Made by a program: the position numbers and the translations under genes. This document shows, one piece after another, positions 36,007 to 45,114 of a stretch of DNA of 64,000 bases. The stretch is from NCBI RefSeq assembly GCF_905196875.1, contig NZ_CAJJWO010000021.1:9953-73952 (forward strand), given 5' to 3'. Position 1 is the stretch's first letter; the number at the start of each line of letters is the position of its first letter. The notes beneath the pieces were generated by a model, which saw only the letters and a list, made by a program, of their open reading frames with translations, ran no database searches and was not told where the DNA came from. The DNA is from an uncultured Parabacteroides sp. Lineage in GTDB: Bacteria; Bacteroidota; Bacteroidia; Bacteroidales; Tannerellaceae.

Positions 36007-36076
36007 GTTTCACCATACTGAAACTGTTGTTTCACTTAGGAGAAACACTTGTTTCACTACTATGAAACTGTTTCCA
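36007..36076. repeat. Array D: tandem 22-bp dyad repeats, word GTTTCA/TGAAAC
   Basis: GTTTCA begins at 36007, 36029 and 36051, exactly 22 bp apart. Each is followed after 6 bp by TGAAAC or AGAAAC (36019, 36041, 36063), giving 18-bp dyads with 4-bp linkers. A further GTTTCC at 36070 is slightly out of phase. Half-sites alternate at 10/12-bp steps as in array B. It starts 12 bp after the arsC stop, between convergent genes. Confidence 0.85.
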
Positions 36077-36134
36077 CTAAGCATTCGGAAATTATTATTA
36101 TTTGTTTGCCGAACAACATATTTGACATTAATAA

Positions 36135-36179
36135 ATGAGGGTGTACGAAAGCTATGAAAAACTCTCAATACACCCTCAT
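36135..36179 (-). terminator. Terminator of the Gfo/Idh/MocA oxidoreductase gene
   Basis: An 11-bp perfect stem pairs ATGAGGGTGTA (36135-36145) with TACACCCTCAT (36169-36179). On the minus strand it is followed by TTTATT. It may also serve arsC from the other side. Confidence 0.7.
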
Positions 36180-36210
36180 TCAGAGATATTATCCGGAAAT
36201 AGAAGTTCAA

Positions 36211-37647
36211 TTATACATTATAATACTCTTCCCATCCTTTACGTGGCGGTTGTCCGCTCAACATTTGATTGGCAAAGTCATCGTTCACGATCTCTTTGGT
36301 CGTGCGGTCTAGAACCAGCTTACGGTTCAGGCGCTGTGCCAATACACCCAGACAGAATACCTGACTTAACGGACCGGCAATAGAAAATGGAGAGCGGGTC
36401 TTTTCCTTACCCTGGCAAGCCAGCAGGAAGTTTTCATAATGATTAGACGGGCTCTTTTCGTACTCAGGCAACTTCGGATTCATGTCCTTTGCTATCTGAT
36501 CAGGAATAACCGACAGTGTACTACCATGAGAACCGCCTTTAAAAGTCAGTGTCTTTGAATATATTTCCTTACCCGGATTCAGTTTCATCAATTGCAGTTT
36601 ACCACCGGCTACAGTCGGGATATTCGGATCGACATCCGACGAACCGAAGTTCTCAGGAACAGGAGGAATATTATCCAAACCGTCGTACCAGGTAACATCT
36701 ATTCCCGGCATATTTCCTCTTTCCGGGAACCGGAACAGAATAGTTGACGACATCGGGTAGAAGAACGGATTATGATCTTTCAAATACAGCGGATTGATTT
36801 CTGTAGGCAATCCCATATCCAGAAATTCGTGTGCCGTATCCAGAATATGTGCTCCCCAGTCACCCAATGCTCCCATACCGAAATCATACCAACAACGCCA
36901 TTGTCCCATGTGATAATCATGGTTATAATCATGATGTTGCACTACGCCCAACCAGGTATCCCAATCCAGTGTTTCAGGAACCGGTTCACCCATCGGCATG
37001 TGCTTGATATTTGGATTCCATCCGTGCCAGCGACGCGGAGAGTTCATGTGAGCTGTTATAGCTGTCACATCTTTAATAAGTCCGGCTTCTTTCCAGGCTT
37101 TAAACTGGAAATAGTTGGCTTCAGAGTGTCCCTGGTTACCCATTTGAGTGACTACACCATATTTCTTTTCAGCTCGCATCATCACTTCTATCTCTTGAAA
37201 AGTACGAGCCATCGGTTTCTCTACATATACATGCTTACCGTGAGCCATCGCTTCGATCGTGATCGGGAAATGAGCATGATCAGGAACTCCAACCGTCACA
37301 GCGTCGATCTTATCAGCCATCTGGTCGAACATCTTACGGAAATCCTGAAAACGAGGAACTTTCGGGAACATAGATATAAGTTCCTGCGTATGCTTGGCTC
37401 CCATATCCACATCGCAAAGAGCAACTACATTACATAAACCTGTTTTATACAACTCCTTGGCAATCTCACCTCCCCGGTTACCAATTCCAATAAACGCAAT
37501 ATTTACTTTTTCGTTAGGACTAACGAAAGGTACGCCAGGAAAGGCATTAGCCTTTGAAGGTATCCAAAACGACGGGATCGCCGTAGCTGCAGAAAGAGCC
37601 AATGCCCGCTTCAGAAACGAGCGGCGTGAAATGTCTTCTGATCTCAT
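36211..37647 (-). CDS. Tat-exported Gfo/Idh/MocA-family oxidoreductase
   Basis: A 478-residue protein. The N-terminus MRSEDISRRSFLKRALALSA has the twin-arginine motif SRRSFLK, so it is probably exported folded with its cofactor. A Rossmann fold follows: FIGIGNRGGEIAKEL with GxGxxG at 54-59 and EKPMA at 143-147, the conserved EKP lysine. The C-terminal domain has GDWGAHILDTAHEFLDMG. Exported NAD-dependent members of this family include GH109-like glycosidases and sugar dehydrogenases; I cannot choose between them. It is divergent from the SusCD pair across a 702-bp control region and ends at a terminator. Confidence 0.9.
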   Translation of the reverse strand: MRSEDISRRSFLKRALALSAATAIPSFWIPSKANAFPGVPFVSPNEKVNIAFIGIGNRGGEIAKELYKTGLCNVVALCDVDMGAKHTQELISMFPKVPRFQDFRKMFDQMADKIDAVTVGVPDHAHFPITIEAMAHGKHVYVEKPMARTFQEIEVMMRAEKKYGVVTQMGNQGHSEANYFQFKAWKEAGLIKDVTAITAHMNSPRRWHGWNPNIKHMPMGEPVPETLDWDTWLGVVQHHDYNHDYHMGQWRCWYDFGMGALGDWGAHILDTAHEFLDMGLPTEINPLYLKDHNPFFYPMSSTILFRFPERGNMPGIDVTWYDGLDNIPPVPENFGSSDVDPNIPTVAGGKLQLMKLNPGKEIYSKTLTFKGGSHGSTLSVIPDQIAKDMNPKLPEYEKSPSNHYENFLLACQGKEKTRSPFSIAGPLSQVFCLGVLAQRLNRKLVLDRTTKEIVNDDFANQMLSGQPPRKGWEEYYNV

Positions 37648-37675
37648 GGTATTTTATATTAGATAAATTAAGTCT

Positions 37676-37687
37676 GTTTGCGCAAAC
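37676..37687. promoter_or_regulatory. 12-bp palindrome upstream of the oxidoreductase gene
   Basis: GTTTGCGCAAAC is a perfect palindrome centred about 35 bp upstream of the oxidoreductase ATG. Its form resembles a LacI/GalR-type operator, but no such regulator is in the window. Confidence 0.4.
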
Positions 37688-38057
37688 ATCAAAAACATCA
37701 ACTGTGCAAAAATAAATATTTTTTGTTGATATGAAAGGATTTATAGAAGAAAGTTACTAAATTTATTCGAATACAGCAGAGCAATTTCATGATTTTATCC
37801 ATACACCGAGGAAGGACAATCCCCCTTTTTTAATATAAATAACAATCCGCTTTACATTATATAGAAATTTTTCTGTTTCCACTTAAAAAACAATCATCTT
37901 CTGAAAATTGATTTTTGAAAATACGAAGAGTTAGACGATATGCATGTATTTAACGTTAATAAACATATATACTTCTATATGCAGCTCTGATTAAAATTCA
38001 ATACAAATCAATGATCTACAAATATATAGTTGCTTTTTGACAATTTTACAAATGATA

Positions 38058-38074
38058 TTGTTCTAGTAGAACTA
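38058..38074. promoter_or_regulatory. Distal copy of a 17-bp palindromic operator
   Basis: TTGTTCTAGTAGAACTA, centred at 38066, is the same dyad as the proximal copy with one outer mismatch and the central base complemented. It is centred 284 bp upstream of the susC ATG. Confidence 0.6.
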
Positions 38075-38266
38075 AGTCCAAATTCTCTTAATAATAGACT
38101 TTAGATTAACATTCATACTCTTGATTCTCTTGCGTTGTAAACTAATTACAACTAATTTGTTACAAAATTAACGCTTTTAGCGCACACACCTCTCTCATTA
38201 ACATAATTAAAATTGATTTAATCTATTTTGGGTATTGTAAATTGCTTTCATTTTGATAGAATTCCA

Positions 38267-38283
38267 TAGTTCTACTAGAACTA
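38267..38283. promoter_or_regulatory. Proximal copy of a 17-bp palindromic operator
   Basis: TAGTTCTACTAGAACTA, a perfect dyad centred at 38275, is 75 bp upstream of the susC ATG. Its centre is 209 bp from the distal copy, nearly 20 helical turns at 10.5 bp. That spacing would place a bound protein on the same face at both sites. Confidence 0.65.
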
Positions 38284-38349
38284 CAACAACTTTAAATATG
38301 CTGAAACAAATATACACACATCTATTTTTCACCTATAAATCAAACGCTT

Positions 38350-41300
38350 ATGTCTAAAAGATTAAAATTTCCAAGCTTAATTTTGCTTGCCGGTGCATTA
38401 GCTTCTCCATTAGGAGTCTATGCAGACGTATTACCCGACAAGCAAAGTGTAAACATTTCCCAACAAAACGGGAAAATAACCGGAGTTGTAGAAGATTCAA
38501 TGGGACCGGTTATTGGAGCGTCTATTGTTATTAAAGGAACCACAAGTGGAATCATGACCGACCTTGATGGCAAATTTACGCTAAACGATGTCAAAAGAGG
38601 TCAAGTGTTGCAAATCTCTTTCGTAGGATACAAAACGAAAGAAATAGCCTACACAGGTCAAACAACGCTGAAAATATTTCTGGAAGAAGATTCACAGGCT
38701 TTGGATGAAGTTGTAGTAACTGCTTTGGGTATGTCACGTGATAAAAAATCATTGGGATACGCCATGACCGAACTGAAAGGGGATGAAATCGCGAAAGTAA
38801 ACTCTCCTAACCCTATCAACGGTTTGCAAGGTAAGGTTGCCGGTGTACAGATCAACATGGGTAACTCAGGTCCGCAATCTTCACAACGTATCATTATCCG
38901 TGGTAACACTTCTTTGGGAGGAAATAACCAGCCGATCTTCGTGATCGACGGTATTATCATCGACAATGAAGTAACAAAAACAGGAGCAGGACAAGACTGG
39001 GGTAACGACCTGAAGAACCTGAATGCCGATGACTTCGAATCGATGTCTGTATTGAAAGGTGCTGCGGCAACCGCTTTGTATGGTTCGCGTGCATCCAACG
39101 GTGTGATCCTGATCACCACCAAAAAAGGCCGTAAAGGCGAAGGTATAGGTGTATCCGTTTCACATACGCAGCAATGGGAAAATATCTATGCAACGCCGGA
39201 TTTGCAAAACGAATTCGGTTCCGGTTCTTCTCCGGTATGGGCGCTGAATGATGACGGTAGTGAAAACCGATACACTTCGGCTGGTCGTAGCTTCGGTCCC
39301 CGTTTCGACGGCAAACCGTTCTATGTGGATGGCCAGGAAATGATCTATTCTGCCAAAGACAACAACTTGAAAAACCTTTATCAGACCGGACACTATATGA
39401 ACACTAACGTTGCTTTACAAGGTGGTTCCGAAAAAAGTGCATTCCGTTTCTCTTATTCAAACCTGCAATCAGAAGGTTTGACTTTCAACAATGAGTTCAA
39501 ACGTAATTCATTCAGCTTAAACGCATCCCACGATATCAGTTCCCGCCTGAAGGCAGAAGGTGGATTCTCATACATCGAATCGACTGCCCAGAACCCGACA
39601 AGACAGGGAGGTTCGGGATCTCCGATCTATGACTTCATGTATAGCATCGCCCGTGAATATGACACGGATTACTGGTTGAATAACAAAAACTATATCAGTC
39701 CGGCCGGCGACGGTTACAACTCATTGGACCCGTATGGTTATTCCAAAACGATCTACGACTACCTGGAAAACATCTATACACAGGATGAAATGAGTGTACG
39801 TGCTTTCTTGAACCTGGATCTTAAAATATTGGATTGGTTGTCATTGAAAGTGAAAGGCGATATTTACAAGCTATACACGACCAACGAATCAAAAGTAATG
39901 GCTACAGGTGCCAGCAAATACGACGGTGCAGCCTACAAAATTCATGAAAACAAGAAAGACCAGTACAAAATTACCGGAATGTTGACAGCGAACCATTCTT
40001 TCGATGATTTCAATATCAGCGGTAGCATGGCAGTAGAACAGTGGGATACCAAAAGAGGTTACCACAAAACCAATTCGGAAAATGGCTTGCGTGTTCCCGG
40101 CTTGTTCGATATGACAAACTCCGTTAATAAAGCGACAACCGAAGTCAGATACAATACTGACAGAAAACGCATCAACTCCATCTATGCTTTTGCCAATATG
40201 GACTATAAAGGCGTTTACTTCCTTGATATCACCGGGCGTAACGACTGGTCGTCTGCATTGATCTACGAAAACGGAACAGGACACACCTCTTATTTCTACC
40301 CGTCGGTCGGTGCCTCCTGGCTATTCGCCGAAGGGTTACGCGATGCAATACCCGAATTTATCTCTTTCGGTAAACTGAGAGCCTCTTACGCTATCGTAGG
40401 TAACGACTGTGCTCCTTATCTGACTACCGGTACCGGTTATTATTCATTCGACAACACATTCGACAACCAGCTCAACGGCGGAACTTATCCTTACTACAAA
40501 TTCGACAAGGACGAATTACCGAACTTGAATTTGAAACCGGAAAAACAGCACTCCATCGAAATCGGTTTGGATATGCGTTTCCTGAAAAACCGTCTCGGCT
40601 TCGACTTTGCCTGGTATAAGACCAATACAAAAAACCAGATCCTGGCATTGCCGATAGCATCTGAATCCGGTGTTTCAAAACGTTGGATCAATGCCGGAGA
40701 CATTGAGAACAAAGGTATCGAATTATTGATTACCGGTACTCCGATCGAAACGAGAGACTGGCGCTGGGATTTGTCATTCAACCTGACACGCAACAGAAAC
40801 AAGATCGTATCTTTGTTCGAAGGCGTTGAGAAATATCAATTAGTAGGAGGTGGTACGGACACACAGGCATGGGCTACCGTTGGCGGTGCTTATGGTGATA
40901 TCTATACATCTTATGCCTATACACTCAATGACAAAGGCGAAAAGCTGTTGAACGCAGACGGTTCTTATCCCCGTTCGAATAAAAGTGAGAAAATCGGTTC
41001 TTTGCAGCCTAAATTTTTATGGGGAGCCAATACTTCCGTAAGCTGGAAAGGCATTACGCTGAATGCTGTCATCGATGCTCGTTTCGGCGGCGATGTCTTC
41101 TCGGCAAGTTACTACTATGGTATGAATTCGGGTAACGTTAAGTCCTCATTAGCCGGTCGTGATACACAATACGGCGGTTTGCCCCGCACATTGGCCGATG
41201 GAAGAACCGTTAACGACGGTGTCATTCCGGAAGGTGTATTTATGCCCGGAACAGAGATCAAAGGGGTAGACGTTTCCGGCATGAGCTATCAGGCTGCTTA

Positions 41301-41640
41301 CGAACAGGGGTTGGTTGACCCGCTGTCGGCTTACAAATACTACGACAATGTGTACAGCTGGTCGGGCGGTATACGTTCGGAAGGTATCCACAAATGTTCC
41401 TGGGTCGCTCTTCGCGAACTGTCAATACACTGGCAACTGCCTAAAAAATGGGTGAACAAAGCTTACATCCAGAATGCAAGTGTCGGTCTGATGGCCCGTA
41501 ACCTGGGATTCCTGTACAACAGTCTGCCGGATAATATTCACCCAGAAGGTTTGAATACATCTTATAGTTCTGAATATATGGAAAGCGGTGGTGCCGTATT
41601 CTCACGCAACATCGGTTTCAGTGTGAATGTTTCGTTCTAA
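38350..41640 (+). CDS. SusC-type TonB-dependent transporter (enzyme-less pair)
   Basis: A 1096-residue outer-membrane transporter. A signal peptide (LILLAGALASPLGVYA) is followed by a carboxypeptidase-regulatory-like domain (GKITGVVEDSMGPVIGASI), the DEVVVTALGM segment and the plug (RIIIRGNTSLGGNNQPIFVI, then DG). It ends with the barrel strand IGFSVNVSF. There is no STN domain, so it does not signal through a FecR protein. It is followed 23 bp later by its SusD partner, but no glycosidase, kinase or sigma gene is linked. The nutrient cannot be guessed from context; peptides are as possible as glycans. Confidence 0.94.
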   Translation: MSKRLKFPSLILLAGALASPLGVYADVLPDKQSVNISQQNGKITGVVEDSMGPVIGASIVIKGTTSGIMTDLDGKFTLNDVKRGQVLQISFVGYKTKEIAYTGQTTLKIFLEEDSQALDEVVVTALGMSRDKKSLGYAMTELKGDEIAKVNSPNPINGLQGKVAGVQINMGNSGPQSSQRIIIRGNTSLGGNNQPIFVIDGIIIDNEVTKTGAGQDWGNDLKNLNADDFESMSVLKGAAATALYGSRASNGVILITTKKGRKGEGIGVSVSHTQQWENIYATPDLQNEFGSGSSPVWALNDDGSENRYTSAGRSFGPRFDGKPFYVDGQEMIYSAKDNNLKNLYQTGHYMNTNVALQGGSEKSAFRFSYSNLQSEGLTFNNEFKRNSFSLNASHDISSRLKAEGGFSYIESTAQNPTRQGGSGSPIYDFMYSIAREYDTDYWLNNKNYISPAGDGYNSLDPYGYSKTIYDYLENIYTQDEMSVRAFLNLDLKILDWLSLKVKGDIYKLYTTNESKVMATGASKYDGAAYKIHENKKDQYKITGMLTANHSFDDFNISGSMAVEQWDTKRGYHKTNSENGLRVPGLFDMTNSVNKATTEVRYNTDRKRINSIYAFANMDYKGVYFLDITGRNDWSSALIYENGTGHTSYFYPSVGASWLFAEGLRDAIPEFISFGKLRASYAIVGNDCAPYLTTGTGYYSFDNTFDNQLNGGTYPYYKFDKDELPNLNLKPEKQHSIEIGLDMRFLKNRLGFDFAWYKTNTKNQILALPIASESGVSKRWINAGDIENKGIELLITGTPIETRDWRWDLSFNLTRNRNKIVSLFEGVEKYQLVGGGTDTQAWATVGGAYGDIYTSYAYTLNDKGEKLLNADGSYPRSNKSEKIGSLQPKFLWGANTSVSWKGITLNAVIDARFGGDVFSASYYYGMNSGNVKSSLAGRDTQYGGLPRTLADGRTVNDGVIPEGVFMPGTEIKGVDVSGMSYQAAYEQGLVDPLSAYKYYDNVYSWSGGIRSEGIHKCSWVALRELSIHWQLPKKWVNKAYIQNASVGLMARNLGFLYNSLPDNIHPEGLNTSYSSEYMESGGAVFSRNIGFSVNVSF

Positions 41641-41663
41641 TAACTTATATACAATAAAACAAG

Positions 41664-43328
41664 ATGAAAAAAATTAAATATTATATTTTCGGAGCGTTGG
41701 CTTCTATGGTTGCATTGACCTCCTGCGATGCCGATTTCGTCGAAATCAACAAGAATCCTGATACAGTATACGAGGTTGACCCGGAAGTATTCCTTTATCA
41801 GATTGAAAATGTAATGTGCAACGCCGGTGAGACATGGGCCGATTCGTACGCTTGCCGTCTGAGATGGATGCAATATTGTGCCGGAATCTGGGGATATAGC
41901 ACGACCAACTTCACCGAATGTGCCGGTTGGGCCGGCTCATTATACAGCAACTATGTAAATGCCGGTAAATATGCCCGCCATATTCCTTATTATGTCAAAA
42001 CGCATATGCCGGAACAGGAAGCTGCTTACAGCGACTTGACCGAAGTAGCCCGCATCCTCCTGATTACAAAAGGAATACAGGCTTCCGACACATATGGTTC
42101 TTTGGTATACACCGACGGTTGGGGTACACGCAACGGTAACGTAGAAGTTCTCGAACCGGCTTTCCAAACCCAGGAAGAGCTATTTACGATCTGGAACCAG
42201 GAATTGAAGGAAGCCGCCAATAAACTGGCGACTTCCAGCAATCAAGTAACCTTTAAGAATTACGACCTGGCTTATAGCGGCGACATGTCGAAATGGGTGA
42301 AAGCGGCTAATGCCGTTCGTCTGCGTATCGCTTTGAGATTATTGAAACAGAAACCGGAAGAAGCGAAAACGATTGCCCGCGAAGTTCTGTCTTCCGGCAA
42401 TATTTTCAGCAGTATCGACGATAGCTTTATCCTTTATTTCGATAATTACTGGACAACATTGGGCGATTGGCACTCTGTGATCGACATGGACCGTGCTTCT
42501 TCTGCTTTCATGGCTTACCTACTGAAGTATAACGACCCGAGAAAACGCCTGTTTTTCCAGATCAACAATTTGACTCCTGAGAATGTAGCCGAATTCAATG
42601 CCAAAGAAACAACGACTCCTGCGCAAGTCATCCCGACCCACCTGGGTCGGTGGACCGGCGGTAGCGTAAGTTACGACAAATGGGCAACCGACTCGTGCCG
42701 TACATCCCGTTATCTGGACGATATCGACATGCGTCCGATGAACAGACCTCAGACTCGTCTGTGGAAAGGTGCGCAAGACAACGGTAGTGCCGGTGGCTGG
42801 ATTCCGCTGGTAACATACGCTGATTTCTGTTTCATGGCTTCCGAATTTACGCTGGAGGGTGTAGCCAATAGCAAGACAGCTCAGGAATGGTATGAAGAAG
42901 GAGTAAAAGCCTCTCTGAGACAATGGAGCAAAATTGCCGACTACTGCAAAATCAACGATTACGAAGCTGTCACAGAAGCAGAAATAGAAGCATTCCTGGC
43001 ACAAGAAGGTATCGCCTGGAACAGTGCCATGGCCAAAGAACAGATTTATTGCCAGACTTGGGTAGAACACTTCAAAAACAACAACGAATCATGGGCCATG
43101 TACAAACGTACCAATTATCCGAGCACTACATCTACATTGGTTACCTGGGAACCGATCAATGTATACGGAGAATTGCAGCAAGTACCGCGCCGCAAGAAAT
43201 TCACCATGCCTGCCGATGGTTCTGCCAACTATGCCAATCAGGTAAAACGTCTTGAAGACATGCAGAAAGAATCGAATTTCGGTCGTCTGGACAGCGAGTT
43301 CGGTCGCGTATGGTGGGATAAAGAATAA
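41664..43328 (+). CDS. SusD-like outer-membrane lipoprotein (enzyme-less pair)
   Basis: A 554-residue lipoprotein with lipobox LTSC (Cys21) and the SusD-like_2 style start CDADFVEINKNPDTVYEVDP. Helical repeat segments include DLTEVARILLITKGIQASDT, YGSLVYTDGWGT and WVKAANAVRLRIALRLLKQ. LVTYADFCFMASEFTLEG is the usual late SusD segment. It belongs to the divergent SusD subgroup rather than RagB proper. It forms a two-gene operon with the upstream SusC and is closed by a terminator 37 bp downstream. Confidence 0.92.
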   Translation: MKKIKYYIFGALASMVALTSCDADFVEINKNPDTVYEVDPEVFLYQIENVMCNAGETWADSYACRLRWMQYCAGIWGYSTTNFTECAGWAGSLYSNYVNAGKYARHIPYYVKTHMPEQEAAYSDLTEVARILLITKGIQASDTYGSLVYTDGWGTRNGNVEVLEPAFQTQEELFTIWNQELKEAANKLATSSNQVTFKNYDLAYSGDMSKWVKAANAVRLRIALRLLKQKPEEAKTIAREVLSSGNIFSSIDDSFILYFDNYWTTLGDWHSVIDMDRASSAFMAYLLKYNDPRKRLFFQINNLTPENVAEFNAKETTTPAQVIPTHLGRWTGGSVSYDKWATDSCRTSRYLDDIDMRPMNRPQTRLWKGAQDNGSAGGWIPLVTYADFCFMASEFTLEGVANSKTAQEWYEEGVKASLRQWSKIADYCKINDYEAVTEAEIEAFLAQEGIAWNSAMAKEQIYCQTWVEHFKNNNESWAMYKRTNYPSTTSTLVTWEPINVYGELQQVPRRKKFTMPADGSANYANQVKRLEDMQKESNFGRLDSEFGRVWWDKE

Positions 43329-43364
43329 ACCCAGAACTAAATTTTCAACATAATTTTTGATGGT

Positions 43365-43396
43365 GAAGGGTGGCCCCGATGGTCACCCTTCTTTAT
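43365..43396 (+). terminator. Terminator of the second SusCD operon
   Basis: GAAGGGTG (43365-43372) pairs with CACCCTTC (43384-43391), followed by TTTATA. Confidence 0.85.
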
Positions 43397-43470
43397 ATGT
43401 ATTAACGAATAAGCCGCTGAAAATGCTGTAACTTACAGAAAAAATCATTTACTTTGCAGGTTCAATAATG

Positions 43471-43562
43471 TGTCAATATGTCAATGTGCTAATATGCCAA
43501 TAAAAAAACGCATATTATCCTATTGACACATTGGCAAATTAACAAATTGGCAAATTATTATA
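43471..43562. repeat. Array F: 8-bp-unit repeat arranged as a large inverted repeat, abutting glyS
   Basis: The left arm has four tandem 8-mers: TGTCAATA (43471), TGTCAATG (43479), TGCTAATA (43487) and TGCCAATA (43495). After about 20 bp the right arm runs in opposite sense: TTGACACA (43523), TTGGCAAA (43531), TTAACAAA (43539), TTGGCAAA (43547) and TTATTATA (43555). The arms are complementary in register over roughly 32 bp. The element ends 3 bp before the glyS ATG. It must either contain the glyS promoter or form a leader structure. Confidence 0.75.
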
Positions 43563-43565
43563 CTT

Positions 43566-45110
43566 ATGGCACAAGAAGATGTTTTCAAGAAATTAGTTTC
43601 ACACTGTAAAGAATACGGATTTGTATTTCCCTCTTCGGAAATATATGACGGTTTAGGAGCAGTATACGATTACGGACAGTATGGCGTCGAGCTGAAAAAC
43701 AATATAAAGAAATACTGGTGGGACAGTATGACACTGCTTCATGAAAATGTAGTAGGTCTCGACTCTGCTATTTTTATGCATCCGACTATCTGGAAAGCAT
43801 CCGGCCATGTGGACGCATTCAACGATCCTTTGATCGACAATAAAGATTCAAAAAAACGTTATCGTGCAGATGTATTGATTGAAGATCACCTGGCAAAGAT
43901 TGACGAAAAGATCCAAAAAGAAGTAGACAAGGCAGCCAAAAAGTTCGGTGATGCATTCGACGAAACTCAATTCCGTGCCACCAACGGCCGCGTATTGGAA
44001 AATCAGGCTAAACGCGACGAGATACATACCCGTTTCGCCAAAGCACTGAACGACTCTAACTTCGAAGACCTCCGTCAGATCATCATCGATTGCGAAATAG
44101 CCTGTCCGATCTCAGGAACACGCAACTGGACAGAAGTACGCCAGTTCAACCTGATGTTCTCTACAGAAATGGGATCTACAGCCGATGGCGCTTCTAAAAT
44201 ATACCTGCGTCCCGAAACGGCACAGGGAATTTTCGTAAACTTCCTGAATGTACAGAAGACAGGCCGTATGAAGATTCCTTTCGGTATCGCCCAGATCGGT
44301 AAAGCATTCCGCAACGAGATCGTTGCCCGTCAGTTCATTTTCCGTATGCGTGAATTCGAACAAATGGAAATGCAGTTCTTCGTTCGTCCGGGTGAAGAAA
44401 TGGAATGGTTCAAGATGTGGAAAAAGACCCGTCTGAACTGGCACAAGGCTATGGGACTGGGCGAAAAGAAATATCGTTATCACGACCACGAAAAACTGGC
44501 CCACTATGCCAATGCAGCAACAGATATCGAATTCGAAATGCCGTTCGGCTTCAAGGAAGTGGAAGGTATCCACAGCCGTACAGACTTCGACCTGAGCCAG
44601 CACGAAAAATTCTCCGGTAAGAAAATGCAATACTTCGATCCGGAACTGAATAAGAGCTACACTCCGTATGTTATCGAGACATCTATCGGTGTAGACCGTG
44701 TATTCCTGAGCGTTATGGCAGGTTCATATTGCGAGGAGACACTCGAAAACGGCGAAACACGCGTTGTATTGAAATTGCCGACAGCCCTGGCTCCTATCAA
44801 ACTGGCAGTTCTGCCTTTGGTAAAGAAAGACGGGCTTCCGGAAAAAGCCGAAGAGATCATCAACATGCTGAAGTTCGACTTCCGTTGCCAGTATGATGAA
44901 AAAGATTCTATCGGTAAACGCTACCGTCGTCAGGATGCTATTGGAACCCCGTACTGTATTACAGTTGACCATGATACTTTAAAGGATAATTGCGTAACGA
45001 TCCGTTTCCGCGACACGATGGAGCAGGAACGTGTAAGCATTGACAAGTTGCACGACATTATCTCTGAAAAGGTAAGTATGAAGACGTTATTAAAAAAGAT
45101 AATTGAATAA
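43566..45110 (+). CDS. glyS: Glycyl-tRNA synthetase
   Basis: Class II aminoacyl-tRNA synthetase of the alpha2 (eukaryote-like) type that charges tRNA-Gly. The N-terminus has HCKEYGFVFPSSEIYDGLGA with YDYGQYGVELKNN. The catalytic core shows the motif 2 region FRNEIVARQFIFRMREFEQM and the motif 3-like IETSIGVDRVFL. RPETAQGIFVNFLN is a diagnostic segment. A C-terminal anticodon-binding domain follows (APIKLAVLPLVKKDGL). It has 514 residues, typical for Bacteroidetes. Its start directly follows array F, and the FKBP gene begins 4 bp after its stop, so the two are co-transcribed. Confidence 0.96.
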   Translation: MAQEDVFKKLVSHCKEYGFVFPSSEIYDGLGAVYDYGQYGVELKNNIKKYWWDSMTLLHENVVGLDSAIFMHPTIWKASGHVDAFNDPLIDNKDSKKRYRADVLIEDHLAKIDEKIQKEVDKAAKKFGDAFDETQFRATNGRVLENQAKRDEIHTRFAKALNDSNFEDLRQIIIDCEIACPISGTRNWTEVRQFNLMFSTEMGSTADGASKIYLRPETAQGIFVNFLNVQKTGRMKIPFGIAQIGKAFRNEIVARQFIFRMREFEQMEMQFFVRPGEEMEWFKMWKKTRLNWHKAMGLGEKKYRYHDHEKLAHYANAATDIEFEMPFGFKEVEGIHSRTDFDLSQHEKFSGKKMQYFDPELNKSYTPYVIETSIGVDRVFLSVMAGSYCEETLENGETRVVLKLPTALAPIKLAVLPLVKKDGLPEKAEEIINMLKFDFRCQYDEKDSIGKRYRRQDAIGTPYCITVDHDTLKDNCVTIRFRDTMEQERVSIDKLHDIISEKVSMKTLLKKIIE

Positions 45111-45114
45111 GTAC

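Larger units (their letters stand above)
37688..38349. other. AT-rich intergenic control region before the second SusCD pair
   Basis: This 660-bp stretch contains no plausible gene. It is very AT-rich and holds the two 17-bp palindromes listed separately, an inverted repeat GTTGTAA/TTACAAC near 38134-38151, and GCG/CGC around 38181-38193. The long distance and multiple dyads suggest a regulated promoter for susC. No full TAnnTTTG match close to the susC start was found. Confidence 0.5.
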
